NCBI RefSeq assembly: GCF_039592695.1
Contig: NZ_JBBUTK010000003.1
Location: 434,001 to 498,000, forward strand
DNA from: Flagellimonas_A sp039592695
GTDB taxonomy: Bacteria > Bacteroidota > Bacteroidia > Flavobacteriales > Flavobacteriaceae
Reading direction: 5' to 3'
Length of the DNA: 64,000 bases
Below the pieces are notes generated by a model, which was given only the letters and a program-made list of their open reading frames with translations, was not told the DNA's origin and ran no database searches. Below, piece by piece: positions 24,445-32,705 of this stretch (positions within the stretch are counted from its first letter, which is position 1; each line of letters begins with the position of its first letter). The translations under genes and the position numbers were made by a program.

Positions 24445-25446
24445 ATGAAACAAGACCTAAAAATCGCTGTTCTCGGAGGAGGAAGCTGGGCCACGGCCAT
24501 CGTCAAGATGCTGACCGAAAACCTGGATACCGTGCATTGGTATATGCGCAATACCGATGCCATAGCACACATTCGAAAAGAAGGGCACAATCCCAATTAT
24601 TTGAGTTCAGTCGAGTTGCACAACGAGTATCTGGTGCTCACCGATGATATCAATGAGGCCATCAATGCTTGTGATTGGCTCATTTTTGCCATCCCCTCTG
24701 CCTTTTTAGAGGAAGAATTGAAAAAACTGCGTCTTCCACTGAAGGATAAAATTATTTTCTCCGCCATCAAAGGCATCGTTCCCTCAAGCGGATTGATTGT
24801 GGGAGAGCATTTTCATAGAAAGTTTGATGTGCCCTTTAAAAATATAGGGGTCATCACAGGTCCATGCCATGCCGAAGAAGTGGCATTGGAGCGCTTGTCA
24901 TATTTGACTCTAGCCTGTGCAGATAAAAAGAAGGCCAAAACACTGGGCGAACACTTTAAAAGTCATTACATCAATGTCAAAGTCTCTGAAGACATCATCG
25001 GTACCGAATATGCCGCAATGTTGAAAAACATCTATGCCATTGCCGCGGGTATTGCCCATGGTCTCGGCTATGGCGATAATTTTCAAAGTGTGTTGATGAG
25101 CAATGCGATACGCGAGATGAAACGCTATACCAAACGCATCCACAATATTGACCGCAACATTAATGATTCTGCCTATTTGGGGGATTTGTTGGTCACTGGT
25201 TATTCCACTTTTAGCCGCAACCGTATGTTCGGCAATATGATTGGCAAGGGGTATACGGTAAAAAGTGCCATGATGGAGATGACCATGGTCGCCGAAGGTT
25301 ATTACGCCACCAAAAGCGCCCATGAAATCAAGACGACATTCAAGAAAAAGGTCAAAACCCCAATTATTGACGCAGTGTATGCCATTCTCTATGAGGGGAA
25401 AAATGCCAAAAAGACATTCAAGGCACTAACCGAAAAGCTGGATTAG
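24445..25446 (+). CDS. gpsA: NAD(P)-dependent glycerol-3-phosphate dehydrogenase
   Basis: 333 aa. GGGSWATAIVKML (about 11-23) is the nucleotide-binding loop, FKNIGVITGPCHAEEVALER the family motif, EYAAMLKNIYAIAAGIAHG (about 191-209) carries the catalytic Lys, and the C-terminal domain ends EGKNAKKTFKALTE. It makes sn-glycerol-3-phosphate for phospholipid synthesis in the cytoplasm. It is monocistronic; the opposing catabolic enzyme gene glpD lies 0.7 kb downstream on the other strand. Confidence 0.95.
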   Translation: MKQDLKIAVLGGGSWATAIVKMLTENLDTVHWYMRNTDAIAHIRKEGHNPNYLSSVELHNEYLVLTDDINEAINACDWLIFAIPSAFLEEELKKLRLPLKDKIIFSAIKGIVPSSGLIVGEHFHRKFDVPFKNIGVITGPCHAEEVALERLSYLTLACADKKKAKTLGEHFKSHYINVKVSEDIIGTEYAAMLKNIYAIAAGIAHGLGYGDNFQSVLMSNAIREMKRYTKRIHNIDRNINDSAYLGDLLVTGYSTFSRNRMFGNMIGKGYTVKSAMMEMTMVAEGYYATKSAHEIKTTFKKKVKTPIIDAVYAILYEGKNAKKTFKALTEKLD

Positions 25447-25457
25447 TAATTATAAAG

Positions 25458-25597
25458 CTCCTCCCTTTAGACAAAGGGAGGAGTCTCGGCCAAGGGACGA
25501 GACGGAGGGTTTGAAATAATCTTGGTATAAGCGGAATTGCGATAACAAAACTCCCCGTCCCGCTATAGCGGGACACCCCTCTTAGACTTAAGAGGGG
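25458..25597. repeat. Cluster of four palindromic repeats
   Basis: Four hairpins in 140 bp: CTCCTCCCTTT/AAAGGGAGGAG (25458-25483), GTCTCG/CGAGAC (25483-25503), GTCCCGCTATAGCGGGAC (25557-25574) and CCCCTCTT/AAGAGGGG (25576-25597). It is the 'tccctcc...agggaggag' style dispersed repeat and fills the 192-bp gap between convergent gpsA and DoxX genes. It can act as a bidirectional terminator. Confidence 0.7.
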
Positions 25598-25638
25598 AGC
25601 CAAGATGGTTATATTTTCTCCCACTCCAGACAGAAAAT

Positions 25639-26094
25639 CTAGTCGAACTTGATTGAGCTTACATACACCCAAACAATAAAGAATATCTGAAGGGGAATCC
25701 TGAACCATAGGTATATTGGGCCTTTTCCGTCAAAAGTGGCCTTCTGAAAATCAAGATGCTCCATAGCTGCCTTGATGTTTGATGGAAGTATTAGAATGAA
25801 AAAAATAATCAGCAACCATCCCGTCAGTACACGAATTTGACCTATCTGCAATCCGACTGCGGCAGCAATTTCGAGTACTGCAGTAAAGTACACCATTTCT
25901 TTTTTGAGCGGAATAAATTCAGGTATCATCATCGCCATACCATCGGGAAACATAAAATGCCCCATCGCCGCAAAAATCAACATGGCTGACATACCGATTC
26001 GTGCAGCGAAGGCCAAATCATAGGTTCCATTGATAATTTTTATAACTATGAGGGCCATCACCGAAACTCCCAAAAGAACAATAAGTGTTTTCAT
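25639..26094 (-). CDS. DoxX-family membrane protein
   Basis: 151 aa, four predicted membrane helices (about 4-23, 33-52, 66-87, 91-110) plus a C-terminal one near 125-145. GMSAMLIFAAMGHFMFPDGMAMMIPEFIPLKKEMVYFTAVLEIAAAVGL (about 33-80) is typical of DoxX-like proteins. The function of these small membrane proteins is uncertain (quinol-oxidase or redox roles are claimed for some). It is monocistronic, in the space between gpsA and glpD. Confidence 0.85.
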   Translation of the reverse strand: MKTLIVLLGVSVMALIVIKIINGTYDLAFAARIGMSAMLIFAAMGHFMFPDGMAMMIPEFIPLKKEMVYFTAVLEIAAAVGLQIGQIRVLTGWLLIIFFILILPSNIKAAMEHLDFQKATFDGKGPIYLWFRIPLQIFFIVWVYVSSIKFD

Positions 26095-26177
26095 ACTCTT
26101 GTTTTCCCTTTAAAATAATTAAGGATTGGTAGAATTGAAAACTTCTAGGACTAAATTATCATTAAGAACTAAGAAGC

Positions 26178-27854
26178 CTAGTCAGACATTCTGCGCTCCA
26201 ACGAAAAGTCGGAATGCGTTTTCAATTCGTGCAGCATGGTTTCTTCAAAAGATTGCAGTGTTTCCGCATCGTAGCCAAATCCTTTTTTGAAATCATCCAG
26301 TAAGGGCTTTAGGTATTGGCGTACGCTGTCAATATCAAAATAAAGTCGGCCCGTACGACGGATAAAGAAATCCATAGGATTGAGCACCATTTCATGTTCT
26401 ATGGCAAACTTGAGTTCAGCCCGTATCATACGTATGTCGGCTTCTTTGTTCTTGAACACTAGATAATGATTAAGTATCGTCTCGGTCTGTTTTCCGTAGG
26501 CGGTCACCAAATACCAAGCGTCATAAGCTGAGAATCCATCTTTTTTGATTCGGTCAAAGACCTCGTCAATATACCTCTTAACATGCTTGAACTTTTTGAA
26601 GTCGCTTCCGCACAACGGAATCTTATCAGTAGTACAATCCTCAAACTCAATATCGTGGTCTTCCTCAAATTTTTTGGCCACTCGATTGACCACACGCTCT
26701 GCCATTTTGCGATAGCCCGTCAACTTGCCACCAGCGATGCTGATAAGGCCCGTATCTGACGTGAAAATTTCATCCTTACGGGAAAGTTCGGAAGCCGATT
26801 TTCCTTCTTCATGGATCAAAGGGCGCAATCCTGCCCAAGAAGAGATGATGTCCTCCATCTCTAAATCGATGTCTGGGAACATGTTGTTCACTGCGGATAT
26901 CAAGTAAATCGCATCGGCCAAATCGGTCTGTACATTGTCTTTGTCGGAATTATAATTGGTATCGGTCGTTCCGATATAGGTAATTTTTCCTCTGGGGATG
27001 GCGAACATCATACGCCCATCGGGAATATCAAAGTACACTGATTGCTTCACGGGAAGCTTTTCTCGAGGAAAGACCAAATGCACCCCTTTCGTCAAATGCA
27101 GGCGTTTACCCTTTTTAGAGTTATTGACACTTCTGAGCTCATCGACCCAAGGGCCTGCCGCACTGATGACATATTTTGATTTAATGTCGAACTCATTTCC
27201 CGTGGGAACATCTTTGACCTTGACTCCCGCTACTTTTTCATCTTGATATAAGAAATCGGTCACCTCGACATAATTCAATGCTTTTGCACCATATTGAAGG
27301 CTGGTCTTGATGTTTTCAATGGTCAATCGGGCATCGTCGGTACGATATTCTGCATAGTACCCCGCGCCGTTCAAGATTTTTTTAGGTAACAACGGCTCCA
27401 ACTTCAAAGCTTCTTTTTTGTCGAGCATCTGGCGCTTATCCTCACCTGTTACCTGAGCCAGAATGTCGTACACCTTGAGTCCGATTGAAGTCAACCATTT
27501 ACCATACGACCCCCCTTCAATTAACGGCAGCAACATTTTTTCGGGCAACACCAAATGCGGTGCCAACTTGTGAACGATGGCACGTTCTGAACCTACTTCT
27601 TTGACCAACCAAAAATCAAATTGCTTGAGATAACGGAGTCCCCCATGAATCAGTTTGGTGGATTTGCTACTCGTACCTGAAGCAAAATCGTTCTTTTCGA
27701 CCAAGGCCGTTTTCATACCGCGGGAAGCTGCGTCAAGCGCAATACCAGCGCCTGTGATTCCGCCGCCGATGACGACAAGGTCAAATTCTTTCGATTTTAA
27801 ATCCGTGATGGTTTCTTCTCGGTCGAGGTTGGAAAAGCGTATTGGGGCTTTCAT
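26178..27854 (-). CDS. glpD: FAD-dependent aerobic glycerol-3-phosphate dehydrogenase
   Basis: 558 aa. The FAD motif DLVVIGGGITGAGIALDAASRGMKTALVEKNDFASGTSSKSTKLIHGGLRYL (about 26-77) is the GlpD hallmark, and the C-terminal helical domain follows (about 400-558). It oxidises glycerol-3-phosphate to dihydroxyacetone phosphate at the inner membrane and feeds electrons to quinone. No glpF or glpK is next to it in this window. The stop lies 84 bp from the DoxX gene start. Confidence 0.94.
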   Translation of the reverse strand: MKAPIRFSNLDREETITDLKSKEFDLVVIGGGITGAGIALDAASRGMKTALVEKNDFASGTSSKSTKLIHGGLRYLKQFDFWLVKEVGSERAIVHKLAPHLVLPEKMLLPLIEGGSYGKWLTSIGLKVYDILAQVTGEDKRQMLDKKEALKLEPLLPKKILNGAGYYAEYRTDDARLTIENIKTSLQYGAKALNYVEVTDFLYQDEKVAGVKVKDVPTGNEFDIKSKYVISAAGPWVDELRSVNNSKKGKRLHLTKGVHLVFPREKLPVKQSVYFDIPDGRMMFAIPRGKITYIGTTDTNYNSDKDNVQTDLADAIYLISAVNNMFPDIDLEMEDIISSWAGLRPLIHEEGKSASELSRKDEIFTSDTGLISIAGGKLTGYRKMAERVVNRVAKKFEEDHDIEFEDCTTDKIPLCGSDFKKFKHVKRYIDEVFDRIKKDGFSAYDAWYLVTAYGKQTETILNHYLVFKNKEADIRMIRAELKFAIEHEMVLNPMDFFIRRTGRLYFDIDSVRQYLKPLLDDFKKGFGYDAETLQSFEETMLHELKTHSDFSLERRMSD

Positions 27855-27914
27855 CTGAGCAATTTTTTAATGGGTTCAAAGTTACGTAATCTGAAAAGGC
27901 CTTTCAAGGATGTC

Positions 27915-28223
27915 CTAACGCCTAAATTCATACTCCCGTTCAACCTTACAGATTCGGATTTTGTACCATGAATACCATTTCTCAATGCCAAGTTTCTGTG
28001 CTGCTTGATGGTCAAGATTCGTTTTCCATTTTGAAATGGCCTCGAGGCTGTCCCAATAACTGACCGATATGCCCAGCCCCGACCGAGCACTTTCAAAATC
28101 CAAAAAACCAGGCTGTTTTCTGGCCAAGGCTTCCATTTGTTCGGCCATCTCAGCATATCCATTATCATCCTCAGTTCGGGTATTCGTAAAAATAACAGCA
28201 AAATAGGGTTTTTGAAGTTCCAT
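27915..28223 (-). CDS. Antibiotic biosynthesis monooxygenase (ABM) family protein
   Basis: 102 aa from the ATG at 28223. The ferredoxin-like ABM fold shows PYFAVIFTNTRTEDDNGYAEMAEQMEALARKQPGFLDFESAR and SVSYWDSLEAISKWK (about 54-68), the signature of dimeric alpha-beta barrel proteins that include monooxygenases and many of unknown role. It overlaps the upstream gene by one base (TGATG), which indicates translational coupling. Confidence 0.85.
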   Translation of the reverse strand: MELQKPYFAVIFTNTRTEDDNGYAEMAEQMEALARKQPGFLDFESARSGLGISVSYWDSLEAISKWKTNLDHQAAQKLGIEKWYSWYKIRICKVEREYEFRR

Positions 28224-28579
28224 CAATTGATATACTCCTTTTCCATAAAATAATTGACCAGAGCTTCCTTCATCAAAATGGATTGTTCACCAGCTTTCAG
28301 GTTTGGCAGTTGCTCCTTGACTTTATAGTGGGGCCATCCCTCGGGATCAAAATAATCAAACTCATAGAACCCATAGGGTTCCAACAAGCGACAGATGGCA
28401 ATATGCATGAGGTTTACCTTTTCATCCTTTTTGTACGATTTATGGTACTGCCCCAATTCTTGAAGGCCTACGAGATATATGATTCCGTCCAAATCCAATA
28501 CATCACCATCGGCAAATTGGTGCGAAAGTTTCTGCACCAAAGCTACCCATCGTTCCTTTAAAACAGCATCCCTTGACAT
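28223..28579 (-). CDS. Uncharacterised conserved cytoplasmic protein
   Basis: 118 aa with no signal peptide or membrane segment. DVLDLDGIIYLVGLQELGQYHKSYKKDEKVNLMHIAICRLLEPYGFYEF (about 26-74) looks like a conserved helical block with a Gly-His centre; the family is not known to me. It is translationally coupled to the ABM gene, so the two products may act together. Confidence 0.75.
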   Translation of the reverse strand: MSRDAVLKERWVALVQKLSHQFADGDVLDLDGIIYLVGLQELGQYHKSYKKDEKVNLMHIAICRLLEPYGFYEFDYFDPEGWPHYKVKEQLPNLKAGEQSILMKEALVNYFMEKEYIN

Positions 28580-28615
28580 TGAAAAACCAAAACGTAAAGG
28601 TACAAAGCAATATCC

Positions 28616-28623
28616 TATATTTG
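28616..28623 (+). promoter_or_regulatory. -7 box (TATATTTG) upstream of cvpA
   Basis: TATATTTG exactly fits TAnnTTTG and lies 4 bp before the ATG at 28628, as in the ArsR promoter at 8256-8263. This implies a very short or leaderless 5' end. Confidence 0.45.
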
Positions 28624-28627
28624 AATC

Positions 28628-29131
28628 ATGAGCTTTTTGGATATCGTTCTCGGCATTCTCCTTGTTTGGGGACTTTATAAAGGATTAAAAAACGGGTTGT
28701 TTGTAGAGCTCGCCTCATTGGTTGCCCTCATCGCCGGAATCTACGGGACTATCCACTTTTCATACATCGCTGCGGATTATCTTTCTGAAAATATGGATTG
28801 GAACGAACGCTACATCAAGATTACCGCTTTTATCATCACCTTTATCGCCATTGTTCTCATTGTGCATTTTGCGGGCAGGTTCTTGACCAAGATTGCAAAT
28901 TTTGCCATGCTGGGATTGCTCAATAAAATTGCCGGGGGCATTTTCGGGGCATTGAAGATTGCCGTTATTTTGGGGGCCGTTTTGATATTTTTTGAAAGGG
29001 CCACCGCCTCAATGAAATTCATCAATGAAGAAACGAGACAAGAATCCATCTTTTACGGACCGTTAAAAGAAATAGGGGCATTGGTGTTCAGTATGGTTCT
29101 TAAAGAGGAGCCGAGCGAGACTTCAGAATAG
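28628..29131 (+). CDS. cvpA: CvpA-family membrane protein
   Basis: 167 aa. Four predicted membrane helices; it starts MSFLDIVLGILLVWGLYKGLKNGLFVELASLVALIAGIYGTIHFS (about 1-45), the CvpA signature, with IAGGIFGALKIAVILGAVL near 102-120. It is required for colicin V production in E. coli; in other bacteria it has envelope-related roles. Monocistronic; the 3' end is followed by a 164-bp gap with no structure seen. Confidence 0.88.
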   Translation: MSFLDIVLGILLVWGLYKGLKNGLFVELASLVALIAGIYGTIHFSYIAADYLSENMDWNERYIKITAFIITFIAIVLIVHFAGRFLTKIANFAMLGLLNKIAGGIFGALKIAVILGAVLIFFERATASMKFINEETRQESIFYGPLKEIGALVFSMVLKEEPSETSE

Positions 29132-29295
29132 CTTCACAACCGTTCTTCCCAAAAAAAATGCGTGACACCGAATATAAATCCGAGTTTAAAAGGTGGTCAG
29201 AAAAAAATTGGTATCATTGTTTTCTGCTGTTGCCATAACAGTATGAAGACCCCCAAATTCTTCGACCGAACTGACCATTTTAAAGAACATGAAGT

Positions 29296-29772
29296 ATGAA
29301 AATGGCAGTATTGCGCTTCCTCCTCATAGCAGGAATAGTATTGGTTTCATCTTGCACAACTGAAGAAAAGAATCCTTCTGAAAGTATTCTAGCAGAAAAT
29401 GTCATCTCTTTAGAGGTGCAATTGGCCGACTTATTAAACAAACACCGTGAATCACGGGGTCTTGGTGAACTACAACTTAACGTCATCGCCTATGAAGTGG
29501 CCAATGAGCACAACGACTACATGATTGCCCAGGGCAAGCTCAGCCATGACAACTTTAAAAACAGGGCCTCAAAAATTTACTCTGGCACCAATGCCAAAGA
29601 GATAGGTGAGAATGTGGGCAAGAATTTTCAAACTGCGGAAGAAGCATTGGATTGGTGGCTGAACAGTACATCACACCGAGAAAATATAGAAAGTGACTTT
29701 ACCCATACCGCCATCAGTGTCAAAAAAGATGGCAAGGGCAATCTGTACTACACCAATATCTTCTTCAAATAA
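29296..29772 (+). CDS. CAP-domain (SCP/PR-1) lipoprotein
   Basis: 158 aa. Signal peptide with lipobox VSSC (Cys about 20), then a CAP domain: LADLLNKHRESRGLGELQLN (about 43-62), EHNDYMIAQGKLSH (about 71-84), GENVGKNFQTAEEAL and STSHRENI. The His and Glu residues of the CAP cavity are present. Predicted to be anchored in the envelope; the molecular role of bacterial CAP proteins is unknown (protease and lipid-binding roles are proposed). Confidence 0.87.
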   Translation: MKMAVLRFLLIAGIVLVSSCTTEEKNPSESILAENVISLEVQLADLLNKHRESRGLGELQLNVIAYEVANEHNDYMIAQGKLSHDNFKNRASKIYSGTNAKEIGENVGKNFQTAEEALDWWLNSTSHRENIESDFTHTAISVKKDGKGNLYYTNIFFK

Positions 29773-29798
29773 CCTTTCGGCAGATAAAAATTTTATTC

Positions 29799-29827
29799 GC
29801 TTTTGTTACCTTTAAGAAAACAAAAGC
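29799..29827. promoter_or_regulatory. Inverted repeat just upstream of the 3-hydroxyanthranilate dioxygenase gene
   Basis: GCTTTTGTT (29799-29807) pairs with AACAAAAGC (29819-29827), 3 bp before the ATG; TACCTTTA lies between the arms. It could be an operator, a leader hairpin or part of a promoter. Confidence 0.35.
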
Positions 29828-29830
29828 ACC

Positions 29831-30373
29831 ATGCCAATACGCAAGCCCTTCAATCTTAATACATGGGTAGAAGAGAATCGCGATACCCTAAAACCTCCCG
29901 TTGGCAATAAAAATTTGTACAAAGATGCTGGCGATTATATTGTGATGGTTGTGGCTGGGCCTAACGCCCGAAAAGACTATCACTACAATGAAACTGAAGA
30001 GCTCTTTTATCAGTTGGAAGGCAACATCGAAGTACATGTTCAAGAAAACGGGCAAAAGAAAACGATGAAACTGGGGCCGGGTGATATGTACCTGCATCCT
30101 GCCAAGGTACCACACTCCCCTGTTCGCCATAAAGGTTCCATAGGTTTGGTGGTTGAGGTCAAAAGGGCCGAAATGAACGTTGATGATGGCCTGTTGTGGT
30201 TCTGTGATAGCTGCAACAACAAACTGTACGAGGCGTATTTCACGCTTCATGACATAGAAAAAGATTTTCTGAAGCACTTTGAGCATTTTTATGGCTCTAA
30301 AGAATTGAGAACCTGTAATAAATGTGGTACGGTGATGCCCGTTGATAAACGATTTATCGCCAAAGAAGAATGA
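29831..30373 (+). CDS. nbaC: 3-hydroxyanthranilate 3,4-dioxygenase
   Basis: 180 aa cupin enzyme of the kynurenine pathway that opens 3-hydroxyanthranilate to 2-amino-3-carboxymuconate semialdehyde. All key residues line up with the bacterial enzyme: Arg47, His51, Glu57 and His95 for iron and substrate, and the rubredoxin-like iron site Cys125, Cys128, Cys162, Cys165 in the C-terminal part (WFCDSCNN, RTCNKCGTVMP). Its stop overlaps the next start by 4 bp (ATGA). The inverted repeat just before the ATG may regulate it. Confidence 0.94.
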   Translation: MPIRKPFNLNTWVEENRDTLKPPVGNKNLYKDAGDYIVMVVAGPNARKDYHYNETEELFYQLEGNIEVHVQENGQKKTMKLGPGDMYLHPAKVPHSPVRHKGSIGLVVEVKRAEMNVDDGLLWFCDSCNNKLYEAYFTLHDIEKDFLKHFEHFYGSKELRTCNKCGTVMPVDKRFIAKEE

Positions 30374-30762
30374 TACTGGCCGCCAAAATAGTGACCGTTT
30401 TTGTAGCACTGCTGCACCTCTATTTTTTATGGTTGGAGATGTTCGCGTGGACGACCAAGGCCAAAAAGGTCTTTAGAAAATTTCCAAAGGATTTGTTCGA
30501 ACCAACAAAGGCGATGGCCGCCAACCAAGGATTGTACAATGGTTTTTTGGCAGCGGGATTGATTTGGGCTTTGCTGATTTCTGACCCTTATTGGTCGACC
30601 TATGTGGCCCTATTTTTCTTGGGATGTGTGCTGGTGGCCGGAATTTATGGTGCAATATCCGTCTCTAAGCGAATCTTTTATGTGCAGGGAATCCCCGCAT
30701 TGATTGCCATTGTACTTTGGATTATCGCCAATTATGATAAGTTGGCGTATTGGACTTTCTGA
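30370..30762 (+). CDS. DUF1304 membrane protein
   Basis: 130 aa, four predicted membrane helices, starting MILAAKIVTVFVALLHLYFLWLEMFAWTTKAKKVFRKFPKDL (about 1-42), the DUF1304 signature; LYNGFLAAGLIWALLI (about 57-72) is also typical. Function unknown. It is coupled by ATGA to the 3-hydroxyanthranilate dioxygenase gene, so co-expression is likely. Confidence 0.87.
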   Translation: MILAAKIVTVFVALLHLYFLWLEMFAWTTKAKKVFRKFPKDLFEPTKAMAANQGLYNGFLAAGLIWALLISDPYWSTYVALFFLGCVLVAGIYGAISVSKRIFYVQGIPALIAIVLWIIANYDKLAYWTF

Positions 30763-30777
30763 GAGTTCTATTCTTTG

Positions 30778-30785
30778 TAGTTTTG
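30778..30785 (+). promoter_or_regulatory. -7 box (TAGTTTTG) upstream of the ALDH gene
   Basis: TAGTTTTG fits TAnnTTTG, 37 bp before the ATG at 30823. No clear -33 element was seen at the usual distance. Confidence 0.35.
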
Positions 30786-30822
30786 TGCCAATTCTAACAA
30801 TACCTTTTAAAAAAGTTACAAA

Positions 30823-32376
30823 ATGTCCGTAATTGCCACAGATTTTGGAATTGAAAACGCCCTTGAAACATTAGGAATCAAAGAAATAAATGACGGCACT
30901 TCCACAGGTTCCGAAAACTTCGGTTCTGGTGAGCTTATTGAATCATACTCCCCAGTTGATGGCCAGCTTATCGGCAAGGTGAAAAGCACGACCAAAGAAG
31001 ACTATGAAAAAGTCATGCAAGTGGCCACAAAAGCTTTTGAACACTGGCGTACCATGCCCGCACCGCAGCGTGGTGAAATTGTGCGCCGATTTGGTGAAAA
31101 ACTACGTGAGCTTAAAGAACCTTTGGGCAAACTGGTATCCTATGAAATGGGCAAATCATACCAAGAGGGGCTGGGCGAGGTACAAGAAATGATTGATATC
31201 TGCGACTTTGCAGTAGGGCTTTCACGCCAGTTGCATGGTCTCACGATGCACTCTGAACGACCAGGGCATCGTATGTACGAACAGTACCATCCCTTAGGTG
31301 TAGTGGGTATTATTTCGGCGTTCAACTTCCCCGTAGCGGTATGGGCATGGAACACCGCTTTGGCATGGGTATGTGGTGACGTCTGTGTTTGGAAACCTTC
31401 TGAAAAGACTCCCTTATGTGGCGTGGCCTGTCAGCGTGTCATTGCAGAGGTATTGAAAGAAAATGATCTTCCCGAAGGTATATCGTGCCTTATCAATGGA
31501 GACTACAATGTGGGGGAATTTATGACCCAAGACAAACGCATTCCGTTGGTTTCGGCCACAGGATCCATACGCATGGGTAAGATTGTGGCGCAGGCTGTGG
31601 CCGCTCGATTGGGCAAATCATTGTTGGAACTTGGCGGTAATAACGCCATCATCGTCACTCCCGATGCCGATATCAAAATGACGGTCATCGGGGCCGTCTT
31701 TGGGGCTGTGGGCACAGCAGGTCAACGCTGTACCTCGACCCGACGGTTGATCATACATGAATCCATTTACGATAAGGTGAAGAATGCCGTGGTCGATGCC
31801 TATGGGCAACTGCGCATAGGCAATCCTTTGGATGAAAACAACCATGTTGGCCCGCTTATCGACACCGATGCGGTCAAAATGTATCAAAAAGCACTCGAAA
31901 AAGTAGAAGATGAAGGTGGAAATATCATTGTGGAAGGTGGAGTGCTCTCTGGTGAGGAATATGAAAGTGGATGTTACGTGAAACCTGCCATCGCAGAAGC
32001 TGAGAACAATTTTGAAATCGTACAAGAGGAAACCTTTGCCCCGATTCTGTACCTTATCAAATATTCGGGAAGCGTCGAGAATGCCATCGAGCTTCAAAAT
32101 GGTGTTGTTCAGGGATTATCCTCGGCAATCATGACCAATAACCTTCGGGAAGCTGAGCGTTTTCTATCTGCTTCTGGTAGTGATTGCGGTATCGCAAATG
32201 TCAATATTGGCACTTCAGGGGCCGAGATTGGTGGTGCCTTTGGTGGCGAAAAAGAAACAGGTGGTGGTCGTGAGAGTGGTTCTGATGCTTGGAAAATCTA
32301 CATGAGACGACAAACCAACACCATCAACTACACTACAGAATTGCCGCTTGCCCAAGGCATCAAGTTTGATTTATAA
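30823..32376 (+). CDS. ALDH7-type (antiquitin/AmaB-like) aldehyde dehydrogenase
   Basis: 517 aa NAD(P)-dependent aldehyde dehydrogenase. YHPLGVVGIISAFNFPVAVWAWNTALAWVCGDVCVWKPSEKTP (about 150-192) is the cofactor region, LLELGGNNAII (about 267-277) carries the general base Glu, and GTAGQRCTSTRR (about 296-307) the nucleophile Cys. The sequence and C-terminus are of the antiquitin group, whose bacterial members oxidise alpha-aminoadipic semialdehyde in lysine breakdown. The neighbour 3-hydroxyanthranilate dioxygenase would also allow aminomuconic semialdehyde as substrate; the sequence type favours the first. It is followed at once by a perfect palindromic terminator. Confidence 0.88.
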   Translation: MSVIATDFGIENALETLGIKEINDGTSTGSENFGSGELIESYSPVDGQLIGKVKSTTKEDYEKVMQVATKAFEHWRTMPAPQRGEIVRRFGEKLRELKEPLGKLVSYEMGKSYQEGLGEVQEMIDICDFAVGLSRQLHGLTMHSERPGHRMYEQYHPLGVVGIISAFNFPVAVWAWNTALAWVCGDVCVWKPSEKTPLCGVACQRVIAEVLKENDLPEGISCLINGDYNVGEFMTQDKRIPLVSATGSIRMGKIVAQAVAARLGKSLLELGGNNAIIVTPDADIKMTVIGAVFGAVGTAGQRCTSTRRLIIHESIYDKVKNAVVDAYGQLRIGNPLDENNHVGPLIDTDAVKMYQKALEKVEDEGGNIIVEGGVLSGEEYESGCYVKPAIAEAENNFEIVQEETFAPILYLIKYSGSVENAIELQNGVVQGLSSAIMTNNLREAERFLSASGSDCGIANVNIGTSGAEIGGAFGGEKETGGGRESGSDAWKIYMRRQTNTINYTTELPLAQGIKFDL

Positions 32377-32405
32377 ACCTAACAGGTTTTGAAAACCTGT
32401 TAGGT
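32377..32405 (+). terminator. Perfect palindrome ACCTAACAGGTTTT/AAAACCTGTTAGGT
   Basis: A 14-bp-arm palindrome with one central base begins directly after the ALDH stop codon. It is the same family as 4685-4717 (ACCT...AGGTTT...AAACC...AGGT) and is widespread as a repeat in Bacteroidota. It can act as a hairpin terminator; a longer hairpin (TCCCTGATT/AATCAGGGA) follows at about 32424-32482. Confidence 0.65.
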
Positions 32406-32549
32406 CTAAACTAGAAATAAAAATTCCCTGATTCCTTAGCTCCTTCATCCGATTGGGGTCGGACTGGCTCAAACAATCAGGGAGTTTTTACATGGTGCTA
32501 AAAGTATCCTTGTTCCGGATGCAGGGGCACCTTTAGTTGACTTGGGTAT

Positions 32550-32687
32550 TTACTGATCTTTCATGCTTTCACTTTTTCTAACTGTGGGGGGCTCATCGAT
32601 GGTCCAACTACCCCTCAACAGTGTTTGGGCACCCAAAAGGAGTACCAAGCCGCAAAAGCCAAAAAAATTAAGTATGGTGGTTTTCAT
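32550..32687 (-). CDS. Possible 45-aa membrane or exported small protein
   Basis: Frame MKTTILNFFGFCGLVLLLGA... then QTLLRGSWTIDEPPTVRKSESMKDQ. A hydrophobic segment at about 5-20 follows an N-terminal Lys, so it is a plausible small inner-membrane or secreted protein. It lies 18 bp downstream of the collagen-like lipoprotein stop on the same strand and might be co-transcribed. No family is recognised; evidence is limited to length, hydrophobic profile and position. Confidence 0.35.
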   Translation of the reverse strand: MKTTILNFFGFCGLVLLLGAQTLLRGSWTIDEPPTVRKSESMKDQ

Positions 32688-32705
32688 AATGGTGTTTTAA
32701 AAATC

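Noticed and set aside
29159..29239. 26-codon frame beginning MRDTEYKSEFKRW
   Set aside because: Too short, no hydrophobic or conserved pattern, and no neighbour that would explain it.
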